48,182 nucleotides of DNA from Synergistaceae bacterium. GTDB lineage: Bacteria; Synergistota; Synergistia; Synergistales; Aminobacteriaceae. Each line of letters opens with the position of its first letter. Within the stretch, counting starts at the first letter, position 1. The notes under the pieces were generated by a model that was not told the DNA's origin, made no database searches, and was given only the letters and a program-made list of their open reading frames with translations. The stretch covers positions 1 through 48,182 of the forward strand of contig JAISUO010000095.1 in the NCBI GenBank assembly GCA_031272035.1, given 5' to 3'. Below are positions 1 through 7,767 of this stretch, piece by piece. Made by a program: the position numbers and the translations under genes.

Positions 1-4
1 ACAT

Positions 5-31
5 GCTCCCTGTTCACGGGAGCTTTTTTTT
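5..31 (+). terminator. Intrinsic terminator of an upstream gene
   Basis: A perfect 6-bp stem (GCTCCC at 5-10, GGGAGC at 18-23) with a 7-nt loop is followed directly by eight T. This is a textbook Rho-independent terminator. It ends a transcript coming from the left, so the GntR gene that follows starts a new unit. Confidence 0.85.
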
Positions 32-49
32 ATGGGAATTTTTTATACA

Positions 50-78
50 TTGACAAATCGGATTATCTGGTGTAGGTT
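50..78 (+). promoter_or_regulatory. Candidate promoter of the GntR regulator gene
   Basis: A perfect TTGACA at 50-55 is followed after 17 nt by a poor -10 (TAGGTT, 73-78). It lies between the terminator at 5-31 and the GntR start at 146. The good -35 and poor -10 leave the assignment uncertain. Confidence 0.4.
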
Positions 79-87
79 GTCAGACAT
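77..87. promoter_or_regulatory. Candidate GntR/FCD operator
   Basis: TTGTCAGACAT contains the perfect inverted repeat TGTC-A-GACA and resembles the TnGT-n3-ACnA type of site bound by FadR-subfamily GntR proteins. It overlaps the candidate -10 at 73-78, where a bound repressor would block RNA polymerase. Autoregulation by the adjacent gene at 146 is an inference. Confidence 0.35.
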
Positions 88-145
88 CAGAGGGTGAATG
101 TATTAGGAATATTTCGATAAAAAATAACGATTAAGGAAAAAACAG

Positions 146-856
146 ATGGAACGTGCCGTATTCGATCCGCTGGAAAGAAAAAATCGCAACGTCATCGTCT
201 GTGAAAGTATCCGTGAAAAAATTCTCTGCGGATTCTGGAAGCCGGGGGAACAAATTTACACGGAAGCTGAACTGATGAAGGCCTTCAACGTCAGTCGTTC
301 TACGATCCGGGAAGCTCTCAACCACCTGAAGGCGGGGAACCTCATCTATACGGTACCGGGGCTGGGAACTTTCGTCTCGGAAAACATCGACTCCCAAAAC
401 CCCATTCCACGACTCGACCTCACCAATATGGAAGATATGCTGCAACTGTTGGATTTCAGAAGAGGGGTGGAGCCGTTTTGCGCGTATCTGGCTTCAAAAA
501 AAATCACCGACGGCGAAATCGACCTGCTTTCCGACTTTATCGCGATTCAGGAAAAATCCGCGGCGGAGGAGTCCGATGAGTTCGAGATGGCGGATATTCG
601 TTTTCACTCGGCTATAGCGGCGTCCACGCGCAACGACCTGTACATCCACACCTTCGAGATGATCCTCGATATTTTCAGGAAACAGCAAAGCCTGTCGGGG
701 TCTTATGAGTGGCGGCGCAACAGAGCGCTGAAATACCACAGACAGCTGATTCGAGCTTTCAAAAAGCGTGATTCGGAACGAGTGGCGCTGGTGATGCAGG
801 AACACATCGAAGACACCCGGAATTACGTTTTTCAGATGTTGGCGGAAAAAGCATAA
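146..856 (+). CDS. GntR family transcriptional regulator, FCD (FadR) subfamily
   Basis: This 236-residue cytoplasmic DNA-binding regulator probably controls the catabolic genes that follow. A winged helix-turn-helix spans about residues 15-78, with the GntR signature around 'SRSTIREALNHL' and the wing 'PGLGTFV'. An all-helical FCD ligand domain covers about 95-232 and keeps the usual metal ligands: D150 and H154 (D-x3-H), H198 and H220. FCD regulators usually bind small organic acids that induce or repress the neighbouring pathway. An AAGGAA site lies just before the ATG. A palindrome at 77-87 may be its own operator. The ligand cannot be read from sequence; the adjacent TTT transporter suggests a carboxylate. 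Confidence 0.92.
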   Translation: MERAVFDPLERKNRNVIVCESIREKILCGFWKPGEQIYTEAELMKAFNVSRSTIREALNHLKAGNLIYTVPGLGTFVSENIDSQNPIPRLDLTNMEDMLQLLDFRRGVEPFCAYLASKKITDGEIDLLSDFIAIQEKSAAEESDEFEMADIRFHSAIAASTRNDLYIHTFEMILDIFRKQQSLSGSYEWRRNRALKYHRQLIRAFKKRDSERVALVMQEHIEDTRNYVFQMLAEKA

Positions 857-871
857 ACAAAATCGTTTTTT

Positions 872-884
872 GTGATGATATCAC
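872..884. promoter_or_regulatory. Perfect inverted repeat before the transketolase genes
   Basis: GTGAT-GAT-ATCAC is a perfect 5-bp inverted repeat with a 3-nt centre. It sits 16 nt after the GntR stop and ends just before the Shine-Dalgarno of the transketolase gene (GGAGGTGAGG, 886-895). It could be an operator or a small hairpin affecting translation; its sequence differs from the candidate operator at 77-87. Confidence 0.3.
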
Positions 885-897
885 TGGAGGTGAGGGT

Positions 898-1734
898 GTG
901 GACAGGGAATTGGTAACTTCGCTGAGCGAAAAGGCGCGGAGTGTGCGCCTGGGGATCATCGACGCTCTCGGCGTTGGTAATCGCGGTCATCTGGGGGGAT
1001 CCATGTCCTGCGCGGACATCGTGGCGGCGCTGTACTTTTACAAAATGCGCCACAGCGCGCAGAAGCAGGACGATCCCAACCGCGACCGGTTCATCATGAG
1101 CAAGGGGCACTCCGTTCTCGCGCAGTACGCCGCGCTGGCGGAGACGGGATATTTCGACAAAAAGATCCTTGGAACCACCAAGACGCTGGGCAGCATTCTT
1201 CAGGGGCATCCCGAGAGAACAACCCCCGGCATCGAGGCAAACACCGGTTCGCTGGGGCAGGGTCTGTCCGTGGGAGTGGGGATGGCCCTCGCCGGAAAAG
1301 CCGACGGGCTCGACTATCATGTTTACGTAATCGTCGGAGACGGCGAGCTGGCGGAAGGACAGATCTGGGAGGCCGCGATGGCGGCGTCTCATTACGGGCT
1401 GGACAACCTGACGGCCATCGTGGACATGAACGGCATCCAGGCCATGGGAAAAACCCGCGACCGCTACGCGATAGGCAACATTCCCGGTCGTTTTGCGGCC
1501 TTCGGCTGGAAAACCTTCGAAATCGACGGGCATGACATGGCGGAGATCGTGGATACGCTGGACAGGGCCGCTGCGGTTCGGGGACTTCCCACGGCTATTG
1601 TGGCCCGAACGGTGAAGGGAAAAGGCGTTGATTTCGCGGAGAACACCCACGCGTACCACAACAATCTCCTGAACGTCGAAGAGCGCGAGAAAGCCATCGC
1701 TTCCGTCATGGCCTCGGCGATGTCGGCGAAGTGA
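898..1734 (+). CDS. Transketolase, N-terminal (TPP-binding) subunit
   Basis: This is the N-terminal half (278 residues) of a split transketolase, which moves a two-carbon ketol unit between sugars using thiamine diphosphate. Visible motifs include 'KGHSVLAQYAALAETGYF', the donor region 'GHPERTTPGIEANTGSLGQG', and the TPP/Mg signature beginning 'GDGELAEGQIWEA' and running to 'DMNGIQ'. A full-length enzyme is about 620-670 residues; here the rest is in the next gene. The GTG start has a strong GGAGGTGAGG site 3 nt upstream. No tal, rpe or rpi is adjacent, and the pair lies between a GntR regulator and a dehydrogenase plus TTT transporter. This suggests a dedicated catabolic transketolase rather than the housekeeping pentose phosphate enzyme. 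Confidence 0.93.
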   Translation: MDRELVTSLSEKARSVRLGIIDALGVGNRGHLGGSMSCADIVAALYFYKMRHSAQKQDDPNRDRFIMSKGHSVLAQYAALAETGYFDKKILGTTKTLGSILQGHPERTTPGIEANTGSLGQGLSVGVGMALAGKADGLDYHVYVIVGDGELAEGQIWEAAMAASHYGLDNLTAIVDMNGIQAMGKTRDRYAIGNIPGRFAAFGWKTFEIDGHDMAEIVDTLDRAAAVRGLPTAIVARTVKGKGVDFAENTHAYHNNLLNVEEREKAIASVMASAMSAK

Positions 1735-1750
1735 AAAAGGAGGAACGGTT

Positions 1751-2686
1751 ATGGAAAAAAATCCTCGTATGGCCTATGGCGCCGCGCTTTTGGAGCTTGC
1801 CGGAAAAGACCGCCGTATCGTGGCTCTCGATGCCGACCTCTGCAATTCCACCCAGTCGGTCCAGATCGAGAAGAATCTGCGGGGGCAGTACTTTGAAATG
1901 GGCATAGGCGAAGCCAACATGATCTGCGCCGCGGCGGGCCTCGCTCTGTGCGGCAAAATTCCCTTTGTCCATTCCTTCGCGGTTTTCGTGGCCGGACGAC
2001 CCTTTGACCAGATCCGTCAGGGCGTTTGCCTGCCCAATCTCAACGTGAAGATTGTCGGTTCCAGCGCCGGACTGTCCGATTTTCCGGACGGCGCGACCCA
2101 CCAGTCCTTTGAAGATATGGCGCTTATGCGGGTGCTGCCCAACATGACCGTCTTTTCTCCGGTGGACGCCGTCGAGGTGCCGAAGGTCGTTCGAGCGGCC
2201 CTCGCCATCGAAGGTCCGGTTTACATTCGTCTGAACCGCAACGACGTGCCCGTTCTGACGGAGGACTCCACGCCCTTCGAGACGGGCAAACCCCTCGTGC
2301 TGGCCGAAGGCGGAGATGTGGCGCTCTGTGCCACGGGGCTCATGACCGATCTGGCCATGAAGGCGCGCGAATCGTTGAATGCGGATGGAATCAGCGCCAG
2401 GGTCGTGAACTTCAGCACCATAAAGCCGCTGGACGCGGAAGCTGTGAAAAAGGCCCTCGCCGGAGTGCGGGCCCTCGTCACGGCGGAGGAACACAGCGTC
2501 ATAGGCGGCCTTGGGGCGGCCCTGTCCGAAACTCTCGCCGAAAATCCGCTTCCCATGAAGCGCGTGGGCATCGCCGATCGTTACGGCCAGTCCGCTCAGG
2601 ATTACGAAATGCTTCTGGAACACTACGGGCTGACGCCTCTGGCCATCGCGAAGGCCGCCAGGGAAATTCTGTCCCGGGGAAAGTAA
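1751..2686 (+). CDS. Transketolase, C-terminal (pyrimidine-binding) subunit
   Basis: This is the C-terminal half (311 residues) of the split transketolase and presumably forms an alpha2-beta2 enzyme with the preceding product. The pyrimidine-binding domain carries 'GIGEANMICAAAGLAL', with the conserved Glu that activates TPP, and 'SFAVFVAGRPFDQIR'. The C-terminal domain (about 185-311) has 'VVNFSTIKPLD' and 'TAEEHSVIGGLG'. The ATG lies 17 nt after the N-subunit stop behind AAAAAGGAGG, so the two are co-translated. Split transketolases are common in anaerobes and appear both in central metabolism and in special sugar pathways; sequence alone does not settle the acceptor sugar. Confidence 0.93.
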   Translation: MEKNPRMAYGAALLELAGKDRRIVALDADLCNSTQSVQIEKNLRGQYFEMGIGEANMICAAAGLALCGKIPFVHSFAVFVAGRPFDQIRQGVCLPNLNVKIVGSSAGLSDFPDGATHQSFEDMALMRVLPNMTVFSPVDAVEVPKVVRAALAIEGPVYIRLNRNDVPVLTEDSTPFETGKPLVLAEGGDVALCATGLMTDLAMKARESLNADGISARVVNFSTIKPLDAEAVKKALAGVRALVTAEEHSVIGGLGAALSETLAENPLPMKRVGIADRYGQSAQDYEMLLEHYGLTPLAIAKAAREILSRGK

Positions 2687-2704
2687 CCTTAAACGATATA
2701 CACA

Positions 2705-2732
2705 CATACAGAACACATACGCATACAGAACA
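2705..2732. repeat. 11-bp direct repeat, 17-bp period
   Basis: CATACAGAACA occurs at 2705-2715 and again at 2722-2732, separated by 6 nt. It lies between the transketolase stop and the Shine-Dalgarno of the next gene. It could be an operator pair or a slippage product. Confidence 0.6.
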
Positions 2733-2749
2733 GAAAAGGAGTTTTGGCG

Positions 2750-3634
2750 ATGAGCAAAATTGGATTTATCGGACTGGGGATCATGGGGAAGCCCATGGCG
2801 AAAAACCTTCTGAAGGCCGGAAAGTCTCTGGTGGTGTTTGACGTGGTGAAAACCGCGCTGGACGAGGTGGTCGCGGCAGGCGCGACAGGCGCGGGGTCTC
2901 CCGCCGAGGTGGCCGCCGCTTCCGACGTCATTGTCACCATGCTGCCGAACTCTCCCCAGGTGCGGGAGGTCGTCTGCGGTGCAAACGGAGTGCTGTCCTC
3001 CCTTCGCAGGGGGCATATTCTGGTGGACATGAGCTCCATCGCGCCTCTGGTGAGCCGCGAGCTCTGCGCCCTTCTGGAGGAAAAGGGCGCCGACATGCTG
3101 GACGCTCCGGTCAGCGGCGGGCAGGAAAAGGCGGAAAAGGGCACCCTCGCCATTATGGTGGGGGGAAAGGAAGAGATCTTTCAGAAGGTGAAGGACGTTC
3201 TGGACGTCATGGGAAAGAGCAACTACGTCGGGGGCAGCGGCGCGGGGCAGATCACGAAGCTGGTCAATCAGACCATTGTCGGAATCAACATCGCGGCGGT
3301 GGCGGAGGGCATGAGCCTGGCCAAAAAAGCCGGCGTCGACCCCGAAAAGGTGTTCAACGCCATCCGCGGAGGGCTTGCGGGCAGCCAGTGCCTTGAGGAC
3401 AAGGCTCCCCGCATGTTCGAGGGCCGCTACAATCCGGGCTTCCGCATCAACCTTCATATTAAAGACTTGGGAAATGTTCAGGAGACGAGCCGGGGCCTGC
3501 ACCTTTCCATGCCTCTGGTGGCTCAGGTCATGGAGATGATGCAAAACCTGGCGGCCGACGGGCATGAAACGCTGGATCACGGTTCTCTGGGGCTGTTCTA
3601 CGAAAAGCTGAATAACATTTCTCTCAAAAAGTGA
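2750..3634 (+). CDS. Beta-hydroxyacid dehydrogenase (3-hydroxyisobutyrate / tartronate semialdehyde reductase family)
   Basis: This 294-residue NAD(P)-dependent enzyme interconverts a beta-hydroxyacid and its semialdehyde. The N-terminal Rossmann motif is 'GFIGLGIMGKPMAKNLLKAG', the substrate loop is 'DAPVSGG' (118-124), and the catalytic region 'GAGQITKLVNQ' carries K170 and N173. It is closest in style to GarR/GlxR and MmsB proteins, but subfamily and substrate cannot be fixed. The ATG at 2750 is preferred because AAAAGGAG ends at 2741, a normal distance; an in-frame TTG at 2744 is too close. It sits between the split transketolase and a TTT transporter, suggesting it handles an intermediate or side product of the same pathway. 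Confidence 0.88.
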   Translation: MSKIGFIGLGIMGKPMAKNLLKAGKSLVVFDVVKTALDEVVAAGATGAGSPAEVAAASDVIVTMLPNSPQVREVVCGANGVLSSLRRGHILVDMSSIAPLVSRELCALLEEKGADMLDAPVSGGQEKAEKGTLAIMVGGKEEIFQKVKDVLDVMGKSNYVGGSGAGQITKLVNQTIVGINIAAVAEGMSLAKKAGVDPEKVFNAIRGGLAGSQCLEDKAPRMFEGRYNPGFRINLHIKDLGNVQETSRGLHLSMPLVAQVMEMMQNLAADGHETLDHGSLGLFYEKLNNISLKK

Positions 3635-3638
3635 GTCA

Positions 3639-3672
3639 GGGGGGAACGGGAGATCTTTATCCCCATCCCCCC
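3639..3672 (+). promoter_or_regulatory. GC-rich hairpin upstream of tctC
   Basis: Six G (3639-3644) face six C (3667-3672), and an inner GGG (3648-3650) can pair with CCCC (3661-3664). No U-run follows, so it is not a classic terminator. A matching hairpin follows tctC; together they may set or stabilise the tctC message. Confidence 0.55.
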
Positions 3673-3696
3673 AAAACCTAAAAGGAGGCGGAATAA

Positions 3697-4761
3697 ATGA
3701 AGAAGTACGGTTTTTGGGTGGCAGTGCTGCTTCTCGTCTTCGTGGCGTCGGGGTCCGCGTTTGCGGCGGACAAGGTATGGGAGAAGGGGACTCCCACGGT
3801 CTACGTCGGGTTCGGAGCCGGCGGCGGGACGGATACGGCGGTTCGTCCCCTGATCGCGCTGATGGAAAAGCGCCTGGGTGAAACCGTCAACGTCGTCAAC
3901 ATGCCGGGGGCGGCCAGCGCCCTCGCCGCGGAGGAAGTTCAGGGCAAGGCTCACGATGGCTACAGCCTTTTTGCCACGGGATCCGGCTGCTTCGGCGGCT
4001 TCCTCATCACCGATACCTCGAAGCAGGGCGTTCCCTGGAACTGGTGGGGCTTCCATCACATTCAGGGTCCGGCGGCTCTGGTTGTGAATCCCGAAAAATC
4101 GGGAATCAATACGGTGGAAGACGCGATCAAAGCCCTGCAGGAAGGTAAGGCCAACGTCGGAGTCTCCTCTCTGGGGGCGGGTATCCACGCTTTCGTCGAG
4201 GCCTTTGCCGGGGCGGCGGGAGTCAAAACGCCCATCAATTACGTCACGTCCGGCGGCGACGGCAAGACCTGCGTCTCCGTCATGGCCGGAGAAATCGAAA
4301 TAGGATCCATTTCCTTCTCGGCCGGTATCGACTACGTTCGTTCCGGCAAGCTGAAGGCCCTCTTCCTCAACCGGAGAGAGCTGCTCAAACTGTCCGACAC
4401 CCTCAGCATTCCCCCCATCACCGACCTGGGGCCCCAGTTCGCCAGCATTCCCGACCTTGCGGAAACCTGGCCCGTCATGATCCCGCGGGACGCCCCGAAG
4501 GCCATTGTGGACAAACTGCAGGAGGCCTTCCTCTGGGCCTGCGCTCAGCCGGAGATGAAGGAATTCGCCGAGAAAATGGGTTATCAGGTCATCACCCGTT
4601 ACGGAGAGGAAGCCGACAAGGTCCTGGATTACCAGTACGCGGCCTACGCCTGGGTGATGTTCGACGCCGGGCTGGCGGACGTTTCCCCGGAAAAGTTCGG
4701 GATTCCGCGCACGGCGGACTGGGACTGGAACAAGGAAAAAGCGAAGTACGGGTACAAATAA
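3697..4761 (+). CDS. tctC: TTT transporter periplasmic substrate-binding protein (TctC/Bug family)
   Basis: This 354-residue extracytoplasmic solute receptor delivers its ligand to the TctA/TctB membrane complex. The signal peptide is clear: charged start 'MKKYGFW', a hydrophobic core, and cleavage after 'SAFA' near residue 23. The mature part begins with the Bug-family motif 'GFGAGGGTDTAVRPL', where glycines and Thr-Asp contact the ligand carboxylate, and has the type II periplasmic-binding fold layout. A strong AAAGGAGG precedes the ATG. Family members bind di- and tricarboxylates, aromatic acids and other small acids. GC-rich hairpins lie on both sides of the gene, a layout that often gives binding proteins higher expression than the permease. 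The ligand is not predictable. Confidence 0.92.
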   Translation: MKKYGFWVAVLLLVFVASGSAFAADKVWEKGTPTVYVGFGAGGGTDTAVRPLIALMEKRLGETVNVVNMPGAASALAAEEVQGKAHDGYSLFATGSGCFGGFLITDTSKQGVPWNWWGFHHIQGPAALVVNPEKSGINTVEDAIKALQEGKANVGVSSLGAGIHAFVEAFAGAAGVKTPINYVTSGGDGKTCVSVMAGEIEIGSISFSAGIDYVRSGKLKALFLNRRELLKLSDTLSIPPITDLGPQFASIPDLAETWPVMIPRDAPKAIVDKLQEAFLWACAQPEMKEFAEKMGYQVITRYGEEADKVLDYQYAAYAWVMFDAGLADVSPEKFGIPRTADWDWNKEKAKYGYK

Positions 4762-4777
4762 ACATGAACTGAAACCC

Positions 4778-4803
4778 GGGGGGCGGGGTGTTTTCCGCTC
4801 CCC
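4778..4803 (+). promoter_or_regulatory. GC-rich hairpin after tctC
   Basis: A 9-bp stem (GGGGGGCGG at 4778-4786, CCGCTCCCC at 4795-4803, one G-U pair) closes an 8-nt loop. No clean T-run follows. Hairpins at this place behind binding-protein genes commonly protect the upstream mRNA and lower read-through into the permease genes. Confidence 0.65.
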
Positions 4804-4831
4804 GTTCTGATTTTGCGAAGGAGGTGTTTTC

Positions 4832-5404
4832 TTGACCGACCTGACCGATCTGTCGCAGGGGCCGACTCCGAAGAGCGGGGTTCCGGACGCGGGCGGCGAA
4901 CCCTCTGGGACCGGCGGAAAAAAACGTACAGCGGGCAGACTGGCCGGAGCGGACTTCATCACGGCGGTTCTGCTCATTGTTTTTGGGGCGGTATTTTTTG
5001 CGGGGGCGGCGGGAATGCGGGTGTACCGAACGATTCTCGTTTCTCCCGGCTTTTTCCCGATGATTCTGGGGATTCTCTTTATCGTCTTCGGCCTGGTTCT
5101 CATGTATTCTTCGTCACGGCGGAGAGGTCGGGCTGATGCCCGCCGCATCCTTTCGGGGGGCAATCTCAAAAGGGGCTTCACTTCTCCCGTGTTCAAAAAA
5201 GGCGGCATCGTTTTTTTGCTGATTCTCGGCTACGTGGCTCTTTTGGGGAAAATCAGTTTTGTATATCTGAGCATGGCGTATCTTTTTCTCACGTTCTTTT
5301 TTCTGAAGGCGGCAAAATGGTACTGGATTCTCATCATTTCCGCGGTTGCCCCCATCATCGTCCAGATCGTTTTCAGCCACGTTTTCAGGATTCCCATGCC
5401 ATAG
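4832..5404 (+). CDS. tctB: TTT transporter small membrane subunit (TctB family)
   Basis: This 190-residue membrane protein is the small permease partner of TctA. It has a polar Gly/Pro-rich N-terminus of about 45 residues, then hydrophobic helices near 48-70, 75-95, 128-147 and 150-188, matching the usual four-helix TctB plan. The TTG start is chosen because AAGGAGGTG ends 5 nt before it and no better in-frame start is near. TctB is poorly conserved in sequence and is recognised here mainly by size, topology and its place between tctC and tctA. The extended cytoplasmic N-terminus is somewhat longer than usual. Confidence 0.85.
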   Translation: MTDLTDLSQGPTPKSGVPDAGGEPSGTGGKKRTAGRLAGADFITAVLLIVFGAVFFAGAAGMRVYRTILVSPGFFPMILGILFIVFGLVLMYSSSRRRGRADARRILSGGNLKRGFTSPVFKKGGIVFLLILGYVALLGKISFVYLSMAYLFLTFFFLKAAKWYWILIISAVAPIIVQIVFSHVFRIPMP

Positions 5405-5418
5405 GGAGGCGGGACGAT

Positions 5419-6936
5419 ATGGAGTACTTCCGGCACATCACGAGCATGTTCTCCGCCATGGCGCGGGATCCCTGGATCATCGCGCTGATTTTCGGCGGTT
5501 CCATCATGGGGCTTCTCGTGGGGGTCATTCCCGGTCTGACCGCCACCATGGCCCTGGCTCTTTTGATCAATATTTCCTACGGAATGCCTCTGGAACGGGC
5601 GGTGGCCTTTCTGCTGAGCGTTTACGTGGGAGCCACGTCAGGGGGTCTGTGTTCCGCCATCATGATCAACATTCCCGGGACTCCGGCTGCGGCGGCCACG
5701 GCTCTCGACGGCTTTCCCCTGGCCAAACAGGGCAGGGGAGGACTGGCCATCGGGACGGGCTTCATCGCTTCTTTTGTCGGTACGGTTTTCAGTATTCTCG
5801 TCATGCTTCTGCTCACCCCGATCCTCTACCTCATCGCCATGAAGTTCGGACACTGGGAAATGTTTCTTCTGGCGCTCTTTGGCATCATGATCTGCGGTTC
5901 CCTCAGCACGGACAAGGACCCCATCAAGGGCTGGATCGTGGGATTTCTTGGATTTGCCCTGTCCATGGTGGGAATGGAGGAGATCTTCGCCTTTCCCCGT
6001 TTCACCTTCGGCAACCTGCAGCTCAAGGGCGGCATTCCCCTGATCGCCACGCTGATCGGTGTGTTCGGCATTTCGGAGGTGCTGGGCGTCCTTCAGGAAA
6101 GCGTGCCCTACCGGATAGAGGGCAAAGTGGGGCGCGTCATCCCTCCCCTGGGGGTGTTCAAATCGCTCATCCCTTCTATTTTACGCTCCGGCGTCATCGG
6201 CGTCATCATCGGCATCATCCCCGGCGCGGGGGAGGACGTGGGCTCGTGGCTCGCCTACGACATGGGGAAGCGGCGGTCGAAGGACGGAGATAAATTCGGA
6301 ACCGGAATTTTGGAGGGGGTGGTCTGTCCGGAGGTGGCCAACAACGCGGTTATCGGCGGAGCCATGATTCCCCTTCTGACCCTGGCCGTTCCGGGGAGCC
6401 CCCCCGCCGCCATGTTCCTGGCCGCCATGAACCTCCACGGAGTGCGGCCGGGTCCCATGCTCAACATCGAAAATCCGGCCTTCCTTCCGATGGTGGGGGC
6501 CTCGCTGATGTGCGCCTCCCTGGCCATGCTTTTCTGGGGTCTGCTGCTGGCCAAGCCGATGGTGGGCGTCCTCAAGGTCAAGCGCGAGATTCTTCTGCCG
6601 CTGGTGGTCCCTCTGACGGTGATCGGCGCTTACGGCGGCGGAGTACGCATTTTCGACGTCTATCTGATGCTTTTTGCCGGAATGATCGGTTATTTTCTCC
6701 GTCAGATGGATTATCCCCTTGCGCCGCTGGTGCTGGGGCTCATTCTGGGGCCTCTGGCCGACGTGAGTTTCCGGCAGGCCCTCATGCAGAGCCGGGGAAT
6801 GATTCTGCCCCTTCTTCAGCGCCCTCTGGGGCTGATCCTCATGGCGTCCGTGGCGTGGCTGATCTGGAGCGGCGTTGTCCGCGCCCTGGCCTATTACAGA
6901 AAAATGGATCAGGAAATTGCGATTGGAGATGAATGA
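5419..6936 (+). CDS. tctA: TTT transporter large permease subunit (TctA family)
   Basis: This is the ion-coupled transport subunit of the TTT system, 505 residues with about 11-12 membrane segments. The family's two internal-repeat signatures are visible: 'GVIPGLTATMALALLINISYG' near the start and 'GIIPGAGEDVGSWLAYDMGK' in the second half, the latter probably lining the substrate/cation site. The ATG at 5419 follows tctB by 14 nt with GGGAGG at 5404-5409. The reading frame stays open upstream, but that stretch overlaps tctB and lacks membrane character. With tctC and tctB this completes the transporter, which uses an ion gradient rather than ATP. Confidence 0.95.
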   Translation: MEYFRHITSMFSAMARDPWIIALIFGGSIMGLLVGVIPGLTATMALALLINISYGMPLERAVAFLLSVYVGATSGGLCSAIMINIPGTPAAAATALDGFPLAKQGRGGLAIGTGFIASFVGTVFSILVMLLLTPILYLIAMKFGHWEMFLLALFGIMICGSLSTDKDPIKGWIVGFLGFALSMVGMEEIFAFPRFTFGNLQLKGGIPLIATLIGVFGISEVLGVLQESVPYRIEGKVGRVIPPLGVFKSLIPSILRSGVIGVIIGIIPGAGEDVGSWLAYDMGKRRSKDGDKFGTGILEGVVCPEVANNAVIGGAMIPLLTLAVPGSPPAAMFLAAMNLHGVRPGPMLNIENPAFLPMVGASLMCASLAMLFWGLLLAKPMVGVLKVKREILLPLVVPLTVIGAYGGGVRIFDVYLMLFAGMIGYFLRQMDYPLAPLVLGLILGPLADVSFRQALMQSRGMILPLLQRPLGLILMASVAWLIWSGVVRALAYYRKMDQEIAIGDE

Positions 6937-6948
6937 GGAGTGAGTGAT

Positions 6949-7767
6949 TTGACGGATTCTATTGGCGGGTATCTTGAAACGGTCTTTTCTCTGAAGGATA
7001 AAATCATCCTTTTTACAGGGGCCACGGGCGGTATTGGAAGCGTTCTGTGCAGGGGGTACGCGAAGGCCGGCGCGACGGTGGCGCTCTGCGACGTGGACCT
7101 CGGCAGACTGGCGGAGCTGGAAAAGGAAATCCGCGAGTCGGGCGGGGAGGCGTCTTCTTTCAGGCTCGACCTGACCCATCAGGGAGACATCGCGGACTGC
7201 GTGAATCAGGTGATTCGCAAATACGGAAGAATCGACGTTCTGTTCAACTGCGCGGGCATCAACAAACGCGAGGGGATCCTGGACGTGGACGAAAGCACCT
7301 ATGACCGCATCATGCAGATCAACCTGAAGGGGCTTTATTTCATTTCCCAGGAAGTGGCAAAGCACATGAGGACGGCGGGAAAAGGCAACATCATCAATAT
7401 GGCGTCCCATAACTCCGTGGGGATGCTGGGCGGCTGCAGCGTCTACGGCGCCACGAAGAGCGCTGTCACCGCCCTGACCCGATCCATGGCGGTGGAATGG
7501 GCGAAGTTTGGAATACGCGCCAACGCCATCGCTCCGGGCCATATTCTCACCCCTCTGACCACCGTGACCTGGGAGCATCCGACACGAAGCGCCTACCTGA
7601 AGGACCGGATCGCCATGCAGCGCCCGGGAGACCCGGAAGAAATCCTTGGAATTGCCATTCTTCTGGCTTCGGATGCCTCCAGTTACATGTCGGGAATGAT
7701 GGTTCACGTGGACGGTGGATGCCTTGCCGGCGGAACACCCTGGGACTTCGACACGCAATTTAAATGA
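6949..7767 (+). CDS. Short-chain dehydrogenase/reductase (classical SDR)
   Basis: This 272-residue NAD(P)-dependent oxidoreductase belongs to the group that includes gluconate 5-dehydrogenase-like and 2-deoxygluconate 3-dehydrogenase-like enzymes. It shows the cofactor motif 'TGATGGIG', 'NCAGI', the catalytic Ser in 'NMASHNS', and Tyr-x3-Lys in 'SVYGATKSAV'. The TTG at 6949 is preferred because GAGGAG (6935-6940) lies 8 nt before it; an in-frame GTG at 6940 overlaps that site. It closely follows tctA, so it is probably part of the same operon and oxidises or reduces a hydroxyl or keto group of the imported compound. The exact substrate is unknown. Confidence 0.9.
   Translation: MTDSIGGYLETVFSLKDKIILFTGATGGIGSVLCRGYAKAGATVALCDVDLGRLAELEKEIRESGGEASSFRLDLTHQGDIADCVNQVIRKYGRIDVLFNCAGINKREGILDVDESTYDRIMQINLKGLYFISQEVAKHMRTAGKGNIINMASHNSVGMLGGCSVYGATKSAVTALTRSMAVEWAKFGIRANAIAPGHILTPLTTVTWEHPTRSAYLKDRIAMQRPGDPEEILGIAILLASDASSYMSGMMVHVDGGCLAGGTPWDFDTQFK

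Noticed and set aside
898-2686. Assignment of the split transketolase to the sulfoquinovose (SqwGH) or apiose pathway
   Set aside because: The partner kinases, isomerases and other pathway enzymes are not in the window, so a named pathway would be a guess.
1706-3580. Very long open frame on the minus strand across the transketolase C-subunit and dehydrogenase genes
   Set aside because: It mirrors two well-supported plus-strand genes, has no ribosome site and its translation resembles no family. Long antisense frames are common in coding DNA of this composition.
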